Shown here one piece after another: positions 53,694 to 61,861 of a DNA stretch of 64,000 bases. Both the position numbers and the translations under genes were made by a program. The stretch covers positions 124,001-188,000 of the forward strand of contig JADJOY010000010.1 in NCBI GenBank assembly GCA_016713535.1, given 5' to 3'. This DNA comes from JADJOY01 sp016713535 [NCBI: Deltaproteobacteria bacterium] (lineage in GTDB: Bacteria > JADJOY01). The notes beneath the pieces were generated by a model, which had not been told where the DNA came from, made no database searches, and was given only the letters and a program-made list of their open reading frames with translations. How positions within the stretch are numbered: the first letter of the stretch is position 1; every line of letters begins with the position of its first letter.

Positions 53694-55727
53694 TCAGCCT
53701 TGGCCGAGCGCCGCCTCGATCGTGGCGAGGAGCTCGGCGCCGTAGCGCTCCACCTTCGCCGGCCCGATGCCGTGCGCGAGCTCGAGGTCGCTCAGCCGGC
53801 GCGGCTTGATGAGCGCGAGGTCGCGCAAGCTGCGATCGCTCGCGATCACGTAGGGCGGCACTCCGCTCGCCTTCGCGGCACTCATCCGGTACGCGCGCAG
53901 CGCCTCGAAGATCCGCACCGACTCGCCGTCGAGCTGCCCCTCGTCGGCGGTGGTGCGGCGCGCTCCACGTCCGCCGCTCGCGCCACCCGCGAGCGAGCGC
54001 CCCGCCTCGGCGCGCCGGGCGCGCCCGTCCGGCGGCAAGAGCAGCCGCGCCGGACGCTCGGCCTTCATCACCGCGCGCCCGTCGGCGGTGAGGTACGCGA
54101 TCGGCCGCTCGCCGCCCGAGAGATCCACCCACCCCGCCACGACACAGCGCCGGAGCAGCGCCGTGAGCCACGGCTCGGCGCGCTCGCGCAGGATCCCGAA
54201 GGTGGGCGTCTTGTCGAGCCCCGCGCCCGCGAGCCGCGGGTCCTCCTCGCCGCGCAGGAGCTTCGCCGCGGCGGTGAGGCCGAAGCGGCCGTGGATGCGC
54301 GCCACCGCCGAGAGCGCCTTCCGCACCAGCAGCGTCACCTCCTCGCTGCTCGCCTCCTCGCCGCCGTCGGCCATCGCGCGGCACACGTCGCAGCGCCCGC
54401 AGCCGTCGAGGGTCTCGGCCTCGTCGCCGAAGTAGCGCAGGATCGCGTCGTGGCGGCAGGTGCCGCCCTGCGCCCAGCGCATCAGCTCGAGGAAGAGGTT
54501 CCACTTGTGGGCGAGCACGGCGGGCTCGACGCCGCGGCCGTCGGAGGGCTGCTCGAGGATGCGGCGCCGCGTCGGCACGTCACCCGGCATCACCACCAGC
54601 AGCCCGAACGCGGTGGTGCCGTCGCGACCGGCGCGGCCGACCTCCTGGTAATACGCCTCGATCGAGCTCGGCGGACCCAGGTGAACGACCGCGCGCACGT
54701 CGTGCCGGTCGATCCCCATGCCGAACGCGTTGGTCGCGACCACCACCTCGAGCTGGCCATCGGCGAACGCCTGGTGGACCGTGGCGCGGCCGTCGGCGTC
54801 GAGCCCGGCGTGGTAGTAGCGCGCGCGCCAGCCGCGCCCGGCGAGGCGGCCCGCCTCCTCTTCGGCGCCGCGGCGGGTCGGCGAGTAGACGATCGCCGTA
54901 CCGCGCGAGTTCGAGCTCGCGCCGCGTGGGTTGCCGAGCGCCTCCTCGAGCTGACGATCGATCGCGCGCTCGCGCTCCTTCCGGCTCTCGACCTCCGCGA
55001 CACGCAGCACCAGGTTCGGGCGCGCGAAACCCTGCACGAGCTGGGGAGTCGTGGCGTCGAGATTGAGGCGCGCGAGGATCTCGTCGCGCACCACGGGTGT
55101 GGCGGTGGCGGTGCACGCGAGCACCCGCGCGCGCGGCACCTCGGCCAAGAGCTCGCCGATCTGCGCGTATTCGGGCCGGAAGTCGTGGCCCCACTCGCTG
55201 ATGCAGTGGGCCTCGTCGATGGCGACGAGCGGCGGTGCCAGCTCCTTCACCAGCCCGCGGAAGCCCGGGAACGTGAGCCGCTCGGGCGACACGTAGACGA
55301 GCTTCATCTCGCCGCCCGCCACCTTCGCCATGCGCCTCCGCACCTCGTCGGTGTCCAGCGTCGACGCGAGGAACGTGGCCGCGATGCCGCGCTCCTCGAG
55401 CGCCCGCACCTGGTCGTGCATGAGCGCGATGAGCGGCGAGATCACCAGCGTGGTGCCGGGCAGCAGCACCGCGGGGAGCTGGTAGGCGAGGCTCTTCCCG
55501 CCGCCGGTCGGCGCCACCAAGAGCACCCGCCCCACGCGCAGCAGGGTCTCGATCGCCTCGCGCTGCCCGGGGCGAAACTGCGCGTAGCCGAGCCGCGCGA
55601 GCCCCTGCAGCAGCGGATCGGACGTCCGCGACGAAGCGGAGGGTGACTCGACGGAGGGCTCGACCACGATCCGGCGAGCATAAGCCAGCCGCGCGGGGCG
55701 CGGCGCGGCTGCGATCGATCCATCCAT
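53694..55727 (-). CDS. recQ: ATP-dependent DNA helicase RecQ
   Basis: 677 residues from the ATG at 55727, chosen because GGAG lies eight bases upstream. Helicase motifs: FRPGQREAIETLL (motif 0), LLVAPTGGGKSLAYQLP (Walker A), ISPLIALMHDQV, IDEAHCISEWGHDFRPEY (DEAH), ACTATATP, YYHAGLD, VVVATNAFGMGIDRHDVR and YYQEVGRAGRDG. A zinc site (GTCRHDAILRYFG, CGRCDVCRA), winged helix and a C-terminal HRDC domain (ALRAYRMSAAKASGVPPYVI) follow. It unwinds recombination and replication intermediates 3' to 5'. The N-terminal ~45 residues before the helicase core are extra. The stop codon region is duplicated in the adjacent repeat block. Confidence 0.96.
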   Translation of the reverse strand: MDGSIAAAPRPARLAYARRIVVEPSVESPSASSRTSDPLLQGLARLGYAQFRPGQREAIETLLRVGRVLLVAPTGGGKSLAYQLPAVLLPGTTLVISPLIALMHDQVRALEERGIAATFLASTLDTDEVRRRMAKVAGGEMKLVYVSPERLTFPGFRGLVKELAPPLVAIDEAHCISEWGHDFRPEYAQIGELLAEVPRARVLACTATATPVVRDEILARLNLDATTPQLVQGFARPNLVLRVAEVESRKERERAIDRQLEEALGNPRGASSNSRGTAIVYSPTRRGAEEEAGRLAGRGWRARYYHAGLDADGRATVHQAFADGQLEVVVATNAFGMGIDRHDVRAVVHLGPPSSIEAYYQEVGRAGRDGTTAFGLLVVMPGDVPTRRRILEQPSDGRGVEPAVLAHKWNLFLELMRWAQGGTCRHDAILRYFGDEAETLDGCGRCDVCRAMADGGEEASSEEVTLLVRKALSAVARIHGRFGLTAAAKLLRGEEDPRLAGAGLDKTPTFGILRERAEPWLTALLRRCVVAGWVDLSGGERPIAYLTADGRAVMKAERPARLLLPPDGRARRAEAGRSLAGGASGGRGARRTTADEGQLDGESVRIFEALRAYRMSAAKASGVPPYVIASDRSLRDLALIKPRRLSDLELAHGIGPAKVERYGAELLATIEAALGQG

Positions 55728-55732
55728 GGGCA

Positions 55733-55915
55733 TCACTCCGAAGCCGAGCGCGTGGCGGGCGCCGTGAGCGCCGTGGCGAGGTGGAGGGCGTCCAGCGTGC
55801 GGATCGGCTCGACCCGGAACGGTCGGCGTGCTCGCGCAAGCACCGCCTCGGACACCTGGAAGAGCGTCCAGTGGGCCTGCGCCCGCTCGAGCATCGCGCG
55901 CAGCCTGGTTGGGAG
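55733..55915 (-). pseudogene. Remnant of a VapC-type PIN-domain toxin (C-terminal part)
   Basis: The frame ending at 55733 reads RLRAMLERAQAHWTLFQVSE, then LARARRPFRVEPIRTLDALH and LATAL. The order FQVSEAVLxRA...PFxVEPxRTLDALHLATAL is the C-terminal third of VapC-like PIN proteins. The N-terminal catalytic part (xDTSAL...) is missing upstream; what precedes is unrelated and charged. Its TGA overlaps an ATG of recQ (TGATG). So a toxin gene was truncated and left fused to the recQ leader. Alternatively a short expressed leader, but the PIN active site cannot be complete. Confidence 0.6.
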
Positions 55916-56073
55916 GGTTGGATCGACACCGGCCGATCGTGCGCCTCCGCGGAGCGCCGACCCAATCGATGGGTACCGTCGCCGGCCGCGCGTGCGTTGA
56001 CTGTCGACATCGCGCTGGGGCCAAATACGCAAAACCCCTCCCCACTCGCGCTGCCGAGGACGTGAGCGCCGCC

Positions 56074-56553
56074 ATGACCAAGCCCCCCGCCAGCCCTCCC
56101 GCGATCCACCCGATCGAGCAGTACGGCCTCGACCTGCGCGGCGCCTTCACCCGCGAGCGGGGCGCGGTGCACGTCGCGAGCGGTGCCGAGAACCGCCACG
56201 TCGAGACGCTGGTGCGCTTCTACGCCGCGGTGGCGGCACGGCGCATGGACGAGGTCGAGTCGCTGCTCTGCGATGACGCCCGCTTCACGATCCACGGACC
56301 CGGGCGGTTGCCGGTTCGAGGCGCGACCGGCCGCGGACCGACCCTCGACGGGATCGCCCGGAACTTCGCGCGCTTCGTCTCGGACGGACCGACGATCGAA
56401 CGCGTCGCCGCGCAGGGCGACGTGGTGATGGTGGTCGCGCACGAGACCGGCCGCTACGCCGACAGCCACGAGCGCTACGACCACCACTTCGTCCAGGAGT
56501 TCACGTTCCGCGACGGGCGCATGTTCGACTACCGGCTGTTCGTCTGCGCATGA
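56074..56553 (+). CDS. SnoaL/NTF2-like protein
   Basis: 159 residues starting MTKPPASPPAIHPIEQYGLD. Residues ~45-155 match the SnoaL-like fold: HVETLVRFYAAVAARRMDEV, LLCDDARFTIHGPGRLPVRG, FARFVSDGPTIERVAAQGDV, HETGRYADSHERYDHHFVQE and a final strand DGRMFDYRLFV. Such proteins are small isomerase, hydratase or ligand-binding folds with a central cavity; His and Asp residues in DSHERYDHHF could be catalytic. It overlaps the next membrane-protein gene by four bases (ATGA). Function unknown. Confidence 0.8.
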   Translation: MTKPPASPPAIHPIEQYGLDLRGAFTRERGAVHVASGAENRHVETLVRFYAAVAARRMDEVESLLCDDARFTIHGPGRLPVRGATGRGPTLDGIARNFARFVSDGPTIERVAAQGDVVMVVAHETGRYADSHERYDHHFVQEFTFRDGRMFDYRLFVCA

Positions 56554-57113
56554 GCCGGACGGCCGCGGCGGCGCCGACCCCGATCGCGCGCGCGACGCTG
56601 ACCGTGGCGGCGCTGGGGGTGCTGCTCGCGGCGCAGGAGATCGCAGGCGCGCGCCTCGACGTCGGGACGGACGGTTGGCTGGCGCCGGCGACGCGCGAGT
56701 GGCCGATCGATGAGGTGGTCGATCGCCTCAGTTACGTCACGACGGGCTGGCTCCTCGTGGCGACGCTCGCCTGGCTCGTGCTGCGGGTGGCGCGGCGGCG
56801 GGTGAGCTGGGAGGACGTCGCGGCGGCGATCGGTGCCGCGCTGTGGCCCACGGCGATCGCGGCCGGCGCGCTTCTCGTGACCACGCTCGTCGAGGGGCCC
56901 GCCACGCCATTCGTGGCGTTCTTCTGGGCGAGCGCGCTCGTGAGCGCTGGAGCGTTCGCGCGAGCGCTCGCTCGGCTGCGGCCGGTTGGCGTGCGCGGGG
57001 CCGCGGCTGTGATCGTGACGGTGCTAGGGCCGCTCGCGGTCGCGACGTGGTGGTTCGGACGATTCTGGCTCCTCGAGTATCGCGAGCTCGCGGCGTTCGG
57101 AGTGCCGTCGTGA
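56550..57113 (+). CDS. Uncharacterised four-helix membrane protein
   Basis: 187 residues: MSRTAAAAPTPIARATLTVA, then helices LTVAALGVLLAAQEIAG, VTTGWLLVATLAWLVLRVA, AAIGAALWPTAIAAGALLV, PFVAFFWASALVSAGAFAR and AAVIVTVLGPLAVATWWFG. No family recognised. Both ends overlap neighbours by four bases, so it is translationally coupled in a three-gene unit (SnoaL-like, this, and the next). Confidence 0.72.
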   Translation: MSRTAAAAPTPIARATLTVAALGVLLAAQEIAGARLDVGTDGWLAPATREWPIDEVVDRLSYVTTGWLLVATLAWLVLRVARRRVSWEDVAAAIGAALWPTAIAAGALLVTTLVEGPATPFVAFFWASALVSAGAFARALARLRPVGVRGAAAVIVTVLGPLAVATWWFGRFWLLEYRELAAFGVPS

Positions 57114-58330
57114 GCCGGCGGACGCTCATCTGGATCGGCGGATGGGTGGCCGCGGTGGTGCTGATCGAGGGAGCCGCGTTCATCGTGGATCGTCGGGGGC
57201 CCGACGTCGACGTCTCCGGCATGGTCACGGACGCATACGTGGGCGAGCCGATTCGGCTGATGGGGCTGAACGTGTCGAACCGGAGCAAGCGGCCCATCGA
57301 GCTGCGCTCCGTCACCGTCGAGTGGCTCGGGTCGAAGCGGGTGGTGACGCTCGGCCGCACGATCGCCGCGGCGCAGATCGTGGCGATCGAGGGCGACGTG
57401 GCCGCGGTGCTGGAACGTCCCGCGGAGCCCGGCACGTATCCGATCGCGATCACGGCTGTCGACGCGGCGTACTCCTCGCCGGGTGGTGCGGAGACGGTGC
57501 CGCAGCTCTCGGCGCTGCCGCTCAGGACCACGCTTGCCGTGATGAGCGACGGCGGACCCGGGAATGGCTTCCGCGACTTCCTCGCCGCGGCCCGGGTGTG
57601 CGAGCCCGCACCCGCGCCGAGCGCCGCGCTCGGAAGGGTTCCCGAGCCCGAACGTGACGTCATCGCCGCGCGCCTGCGACAGAACGACGGCTGTACTGCT
57701 CTTGCCCGCTCGGCCGCGCACGCGCCGACGTTCATTGCGCCCGAGCCGCGCCGCTACACCGAGCCGAGCTTCGACTACCTGCGGTGGCAGAACCCCGGGC
57801 ACTGGCTCGTCCTGGCCGGCGCCGAAGCCGAGTGGCGTGGCGACCTCGACGGGGCTTGGACGAGCAACCTCGAGAGCTTGCTGCTCGCGCTCCGGATGGA
57901 GGCAGCCACGTGGCAGCATGACTCGACCAGTTCCATCGTGACGATCCGGCAGGCCGCGCCACCGCGGCGCGAGCTCGTTCGCCTGCTCGATGGCGGGCGG
58001 GCCCCACCGCCGGACCTCGTGCGTCCCTACCTCGAGGCGTTCGTCCCGCTCCTCGCCGAGCTCGACCGCGCGACCGGACCCGAAGCGCTCGCCGTGGACG
58101 TACCCGAAGCGGTCCTGCGTCCGTTCCGCTATTCGCCGTTGGCGCCGCTCCTCAGTATCCCGCTCCGGGGAATGTCGCTCCACAACCAAACGAGGATGGT
58201 CCAGAAGCGCTTCGCCCACCTCGTCCGCACCAAGGCGCTGGTGCGGCGGCTGGAGGAGGCGCTCGGCGGTGCGAGGTCGTCGCGTATCGCGGGCGGGGAC
58301 GGGCCCCGCCCCTACGAGGTCGATCCGTAG
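57110..58330 (+). CDS. Uncharacterised protein with N-terminal anchor; C-terminus encoded by a hairpin repeat
   Basis: GTG at 57110 overlaps the previous stop. The 406-residue product has one N-terminal helix (IWIGGWVAAVVLIEGAAFIV) then an extracytoplasmic domain with a beta-rich part (IRLMGLNVSNRSKRPIELRS) and a helical part (HWLVLAGAEAEWRGDLDGAW, HLVRTKALVRRLEEALGG). No known family. The last ~15 residues (RIAGGDGPRPYEVDP) come from a CGTATCGC plus GGGCGGGG-ACGG-GCCCCGCCC hairpin of the dispersed repeat family, so the original C-terminus probably ended near LGGAR. Confidence 0.7.
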   Translation: MSRRTLIWIGGWVAAVVLIEGAAFIVDRRGPDVDVSGMVTDAYVGEPIRLMGLNVSNRSKRPIELRSVTVEWLGSKRVVTLGRTIAAAQIVAIEGDVAAVLERPAEPGTYPIAITAVDAAYSSPGGAETVPQLSALPLRTTLAVMSDGGPGNGFRDFLAAARVCEPAPAPSAALGRVPEPERDVIAARLRQNDGCTALARSAAHAPTFIAPEPRRYTEPSFDYLRWQNPGHWLVLAGAEAEWRGDLDGAWTSNLESLLLALRMEAATWQHDSTSSIVTIRQAAPPRRELVRLLDGGRAPPPDLVRPYLEAFVPLLAELDRATGPEALAVDVPEAVLRPFRYSPLAPLLSIPLRGMSLHNQTRMVQKRFAHLVRTKALVRRLEEALGGARSSRIAGGDGPRPYEVDP

Positions 58331-58414
58331 GGGCGGCGCCTGCGCCTGTCGCCGCCCGCCGTGCGGCTCGACGACGTACATCCCGCTCCCCGGGAGGGCT
58401 GACGCCCTCCCCTA
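58328..58414. repeat. Two GC hairpins upstream of vapBC
   Basis: GTAG followed by GGCGGCG-CCTGCGCCTGT-CGCCGCC (58328-58359) and GGGAGGGC-TGAC-GCCCTCCC then CTAC (58394-58414). Same classes occur at 59740 and 60085. Confidence 0.7.
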
Positions 58415-58426
58415 CTCCCGAATCGA

Positions 58427-58446
58427 TGACTCATCCCCATGAGTCA
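58427..58446. promoter_or_regulatory. Perfect palindromic operator of vapBC
   Basis: TGACTCAT-CCCC-ATGAGTCA: 8-bp perfect arms, four-base centre, ending 14 bases before the antitoxin ATG at 58461. Ribbon-helix-helix antitoxins normally repress their own operon through such palindromes, so this is the likely VapB operator. A third partial half-site GACTC lies at 58451. Confidence 0.8.
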
Positions 58447-58460
58447 AGTAGACTCGGACC

Positions 58461-58718
58461 ATGATCAAGCGGCTCCAGGTGCTCATGGACGAGCGCGAGC
58501 TTCGCGAGATCCGCCACGCCGCGAAGGCGAGCCGTGTGCCCGTCGCGGAATGGGTGCGCCGGGCGCTTCGCGACGCGCGGCGGCGCGAGTCGTCCGGCGA
58601 TCCCGCAGCGAAGCTCGACCTGATCCGGAAGAGCGCCGCGGCGGACTTTCCGACCGGTGACATCGATCAGATGCTCGCGGAGATCGAGCGCGGCTACACG
58701 AAAGACTTTGCCGGGTGA
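58461..58718 (+). CDS. vapB: Ribbon-helix-helix antitoxin (VapB-like)
   Basis: 85 residues, [20 protein letters not shown]. Residues 1-45 have the RHH pattern: strand KRLQVLM, helix [17 protein letters not shown], turn, helix [16 protein letters not shown]. The C-terminal half ([20 protein letters not shown]) would bind and block the toxin. The stop overlaps the toxin GTG start (GTGA), typical of toxin-antitoxin pairs. Autoregulation is expected via the palindrome at 58427. Confidence 0.88.
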   Translation: MIKRLQVLMDERELREIRHAAKASRVPVAEWVRRALRDARRRESSGDPAAKLDLIRKSAAADFPTGDIDQMLAEIERGYTKDFAG

Positions 58719-59113
58719 TCTTCGTCGACTCGAACGTACCCATGTACCTGGTGGGCGCCGTTCATCCCCACAAGATCGACGCGCAGCAGGCACTCGAGCG
58801 CCTGACGACGGCGCGCGAGCGTCTCGTCACCGACGCGGAGGTGCTGCAGGAGATCCTGCACCGCTACGCGGCGATCCGCCGCCTCGACGCGATCCAGCCC
58901 GCATTCGACGTGTTGCTCGGTGTGGTCGACGAGGTGTTCCCGATCGAGTCGGCGGACGTCGAGCGGGCGCGCGAGGTGCTGCTGGCGCGACCGGCGCTGT
59001 CCGCCCGCGACGCGCTTCACGTCGCCGTCATGAAACGCCACCGGGTGAGCCGGATCCTGAGCTTCGATGCCGGGTTCGACACGGTCCCCGGTCTCACCCG
59101 CCTGACTCGCTAG
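58715..59113 (+). CDS. vapC: PIN-domain toxin (VapC-like)
   Basis: 132 residues from a [23 protein letters not shown] when read as start. PIN acidic residues: Asp5 (FVDSN), Glu in [15 protein letters not shown], Asp in [14 protein letters not shown], and [11 protein letters not shown] at the end. VapC toxins are Mg-dependent RNases cutting tRNA or rRNA, neutralised by VapB. Complete, unlike the PIN remnant next to recQ. Repeats start right after the stop. Confidence 0.92.
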   Translation: MIFVDSNVPMYLVGAVHPHKIDAQQALERLTTARERLVTDAEVLQEILHRYAAIRRLDAIQPAFDVLLGVVDEVFPIESADVERAREVLLARPALSARDALHVAVMKRHRVSRILSFDAGFDTVPGLTRLTR

Positions 59114-60340
59114 CCGGTCGTGCGGCGCGCGACCCTCCCGGGCGGGTCGATGCGCACCTCCTCGCGGATCGGCGGACCGAGTTGCGCGCGGGACGATCGA
59201 TCCCGATCTAGCCAGCCCGGAGGGGCACGCGTCGCGTGCCCGGCGATACGACCGAGACGATGCGCCGGCTCGGGCGTCGATCCCTGAACCGCACAGCGAT
59301 CCACGCGCTCGTCGCCGCGACGTCGTCGCGGATCGCCGGTCGCGCGACGCGCGACCCTCCCACCCGGGTCGATGCGCGCGTTCTCGCGGATCGGCGGACC
59401 GAGTTGCGCGCGGGACGATCGATCCCGATCCAGCCAGCCCGGAGGGGCACGCGTCGCGTGCCTGGCGATACGACCGAGACGATACGCCGGCTCGGGCGTC
59501 GATCCCTCTACCGCACATCGATCCACGCCCCGGGCGCCGCGCCGTCGTCGCGGATCGCCGGTCGCGCGACGCGCGACCCTCCCACCCGGGTCGATCGCGC
59601 GTCCTCGCGTAACCCGGGTGGGCGTGAAGCCCACGTCCACCGAACCGCCTCGTAGGGGCGGGGCCTGTCCCCGCCCGGGGTGTCCTCGCGGCACGTCACG
59701 ACGCCGATCGCCTTGCGGCTCGACGACGTCCATCCCGCTCCGGGAGGGCTGACGCCCTCCCCTACGCTCCCGCGGCTTCGCCTCGTCCAGGAGGGGCACG
59801 CGTTGCGTGCCCGACCGAGACGATGCGCCGGCTCGGGCGTCGATCCCTGTATCGCACAGCAATCCACGCGCTCGTCGCCGCGACGTCGTCGCGGATCGCC
59901 GGTCGCGCGACGCGCGACCCTCCCACCCGGGTCGATGCGCGCGTCCTCGCGTAACCCGGGTGGGCGTGAAGCCCACGTCCACCGAACCGCCTCGTAGGGG
60001 CGGGGCCTGTCCCCGCCCGGGGTGTCCTCGCGGCACGTCACGACGCCGATCGCCTTGCGGCTCGACGACGTCCATCCCGCTCCGGGAGGGCTGACGCCCT
60101 CCCCTACGCTCCCGCGGCTTCGCCTCGTCCAGGAGGGGCACGCGTTGCGTGCCCGACCGAGACGATGCGCCGGCTCGGGCGTCGATCCCTGTACCCCACA
60201 GCGATCCACGCCCCGGGCGACGCGGCGTCGTCGCGTATCGCCGGTCGCGCGACGCGCGACCCTCCATGGCGTCGTCGGCGGTGCGGGCGTCGTCGCTTGT
60301 CGCGGGCGACCTCACGGTCGCCCCTACACACCCGTGCGGC
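59114..60340. repeat. Array of hairpins with ~341-bp tandem unit
   Basis: No gene in 1.2 kb. The landmark TGCGCCGGCTCGGGCGTC recurs at 59261, 59483 (one change), 59824 and 60166, spacing 222, 341 and 342. The two 341/342-base units are nearly identical and each carries in order: GGTCGCGC-GAC-GCGCGACC, GTGGGC-GTGAA-GCCCAC, GGCGGGG-CCTGT-CCCCGCC, GGGAGGGC-TGAC-GCCCTCCC and GGGCACGC-GTT-GCGTGCCC. Open frames here are long only because the unit lacks stops. Confidence 0.85.
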
Positions 60341-60352
60341 GTCCGCGACGAA

Positions 60353-61282
60353 TCAGAACAAGGGCTCGTACGGGAAGATGTCGGAGCTGACCTGGTTGGG
60401 GACGAAGCTCGCCTTGAAGGCGGCGGGCACCACGTCCGCGACGCTCTGCGGGGTCCAGCCGCCTTCCTTGTGGACGGCGCGGATCGGGCGCGGCAGCGAG
60501 AAGAGGACGATCTCGCCGGCGCGCACACAGAACACCTGGCCGTTCACCTCGGCGGCCGCGTCGCTCGCCAGGAACGTGACGAGCGGCGCGATCTGCTCGG
60601 GCTTCATCTTCTTCAGGTTCTCGACGCGCCGCTTCTCCGCGTCGGTGCGGCCCTCGGGGATCGTGGCGGTGAGGCGCGTCCACGCGAACGGCGCCACCGC
60701 GTTGCAGCGCACGTGGAAGCGGCTCATGTCGAGCGCGATCGAGCGCGTGAGCCCGACGATCCCGAGCTTCGCGGCGGCGTAGTTCGACTGGCCGTAGTTC
60801 CCGATCAGGCCCGACGTGGAGGTGAAGTTCACGATCGAGCCGCCGCCCTGCGCGCGGAAGCGCTCGGCCGCGGCGCGCGACACGTTGAACGTGCCCTTCA
60901 GGTGCACCGCGATCACCGCGTCCCAGTCGGCCTCGGTCATCTTGTGGAAGATCACGTCGCGCAGGATGCCGGCGTTGTTGACCACGAAGTCGAGGCGCCC
61001 GAAGCGATCCACCGCCTGCGCCACCATCGCGTGGGCACCGTCCCAGCTCGCCACCGAGTCGAAGTTCGCGACCGCCTGCCCCTTCTCCTTCGCGATCGCC
61101 GCGACCACCTCGTCGGCGGGGCGCTCGCCCGTGTCGCTGCCGTCGGCCGCGGCGCCCACGTCGTTCACCACCACCGCCGCACCCTCGCGCGCCATCATGA
61201 GCGCGATCTCGCGGCCGATGCCGCGCCCGGCGCCGGTGACGATCCCCACCTTCCCTTCGAGCATCCGCGTGGTCGATTCCAT
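60353..61282 (-). CDS. Short-chain dehydrogenase/reductase (3-hydroxyacyl-CoA dehydrogenase-like)
   Basis: 309 residues starting MESTTRMLEGKVGIVTGAGR, with GGAGGAGAGG before the ATG. SDR motifs: TGAGRGIG (NAD-binding), NNAGILRD, catalytic Ser in FTSTSGLIGNYGQ, and YAAAK in SNYAAAKLGIVGL. The VVVNDVGAAADGS segment and the ~50-residue C-terminal extension (AVHKEGGWTPQSVADVVPAA) resemble the dehydrogenase part of peroxisomal-type multifunctional enzyme 2 and related (3R)-hydroxyacyl-CoA dehydrogenases. Likely acts in beta-oxidation or steroid/aliphatic degradation. It ends a minus-strand run with an SRPBCC protein and a FadL-type barrel. Confidence 0.9.
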   Translation of the reverse strand: MESTTRMLEGKVGIVTGAGRGIGREIALMMAREGAAVVVNDVGAAADGSDTGERPADEVVAAIAKEKGQAVANFDSVASWDGAHAMVAQAVDRFGRLDFVVNNAGILRDVIFHKMTEADWDAVIAVHLKGTFNVSRAAAERFRAQGGGSIVNFTSTSGLIGNYGQSNYAAAKLGIVGLTRSIALDMSRFHVRCNAVAPFAWTRLTATIPEGRTDAEKRRVENLKKMKPEQIAPLVTFLASDAAAEVNGQVFCVRAGEIVLFSLPRPIRAVHKEGGWTPQSVADVVPAAFKASFVPNQVSSDIFPYEPLF

Positions 61283-61324
61283 CGATCCTCTCCTCCTCGG
61301 CGACGAGGTTCGTCCACGCGTCCT

Positions 61325-61343
61325 GCGGGGGACAAGCCCCCGC
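61325..61343. repeat. GC hairpin in SDR-SRPBCC gap
   Basis: GCGGGGG-ACAAG-CCCCCGC followed by GCTACGA, a copy of the class also found at 40189 and 51034. It lies in a 62-base intergenic gap inside a likely operon. Confidence 0.65.
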
Positions 61344-61344
61344 G

Positions 61345-61827
61345 CTACGAGGCCGCCGTCTTCGCTTCGAGGGTGCGGCGCGCTTTCTTCAGGGCTTGCT
61401 CGAGGCCGATCGTGGCGGTGGCGCGCGCGGCCTTCGCGACCATGCCGACCGGCATCAGCCGCGGCACCTCGGCGCGCGGCGAGACCCAGAGCTTCACGGT
61501 CACGCGCGTGCGCGAGGCGCCGGCCGCGTCGAGCAGGAGCGTGACCCGCATGTCGGTGTTGCCGGTGCCCGGCACCGACTCGAAGACGAGCTCGGCGGGT
61601 GCGCGCTTCGTCACGTCCATCTCGGCGCGCACCTCCATCGCGAGGTCCTTGATCCCGAACGGCCCGAGCACCAGCTCGTAGCGCTCGTCCGGCACGATCT
61701 CGATCGCGTCGTTGATGAGCGGGAAGGCACGCAGCGAGTCGGGCAGCTTCGACATCCAGCTCCACACCAGCCCGCGCTCGCGCGCGACGACCGTGTGCGC
61801 CTCGGCCTCGAAGTGGAAGCGCGCCAT
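61345..61827 (-). CDS. SRPBCC-fold lipid/ligand-binding protein
   Basis: 160 residues starting MARFHFEAEAHTVVARERGL. The START/SRPBCC layout is visible: first strand with HTVVARERGLVWSWMSKLPD, a strand set (IEIVPDERYELVLGPFGIKD, VRAEMDVTKRAPAELVFESV) and a long C-terminal helix (MVAKAARATATIGLEQALKK). No catalytic motif. Such proteins bind hydrophobic ligands or act as polyketide cyclase-like carriers. Placed between an SDR and a FadL-type outer-membrane protein, it may carry the same hydrophobic substrate (inference). Confidence 0.75.
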   Translation of the reverse strand: MARFHFEAEAHTVVARERGLVWSWMSKLPDSLRAFPLINDAIEIVPDERYELVLGPFGIKDLAMEVRAEMDVTKRAPAELVFESVPGTGNTDMRVTLLLDAAGASRTRVTVKLWVSPRAEVPRLMPVGMVAKAARATATIGLEQALKKARRTLEAKTAAS

Positions 61828-61861
61828 CGCTCGTGCCGCCGCCCGCCGCCGCGCCGACCGC

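Noticed and set aside
53077-54504. Open frame across the recQ end and hairpin array
   Set aside because: Off-frame to recQ and built from repeat translations such as RGTRRVPGDT.
59114-60340. Possible CRISPR-like array
   Set aside because: Units are ~341 bases, made of several different hairpins, with no short direct repeat plus unique spacers and no cas genes.
59110-60528. Minus-strand open frame of 472 codons through the repeat array
   Set aside because: It simply reads through the repeat units, which lack stops; the peptide is repetitive and Arg/Pro/Gly-rich, with no start signal.
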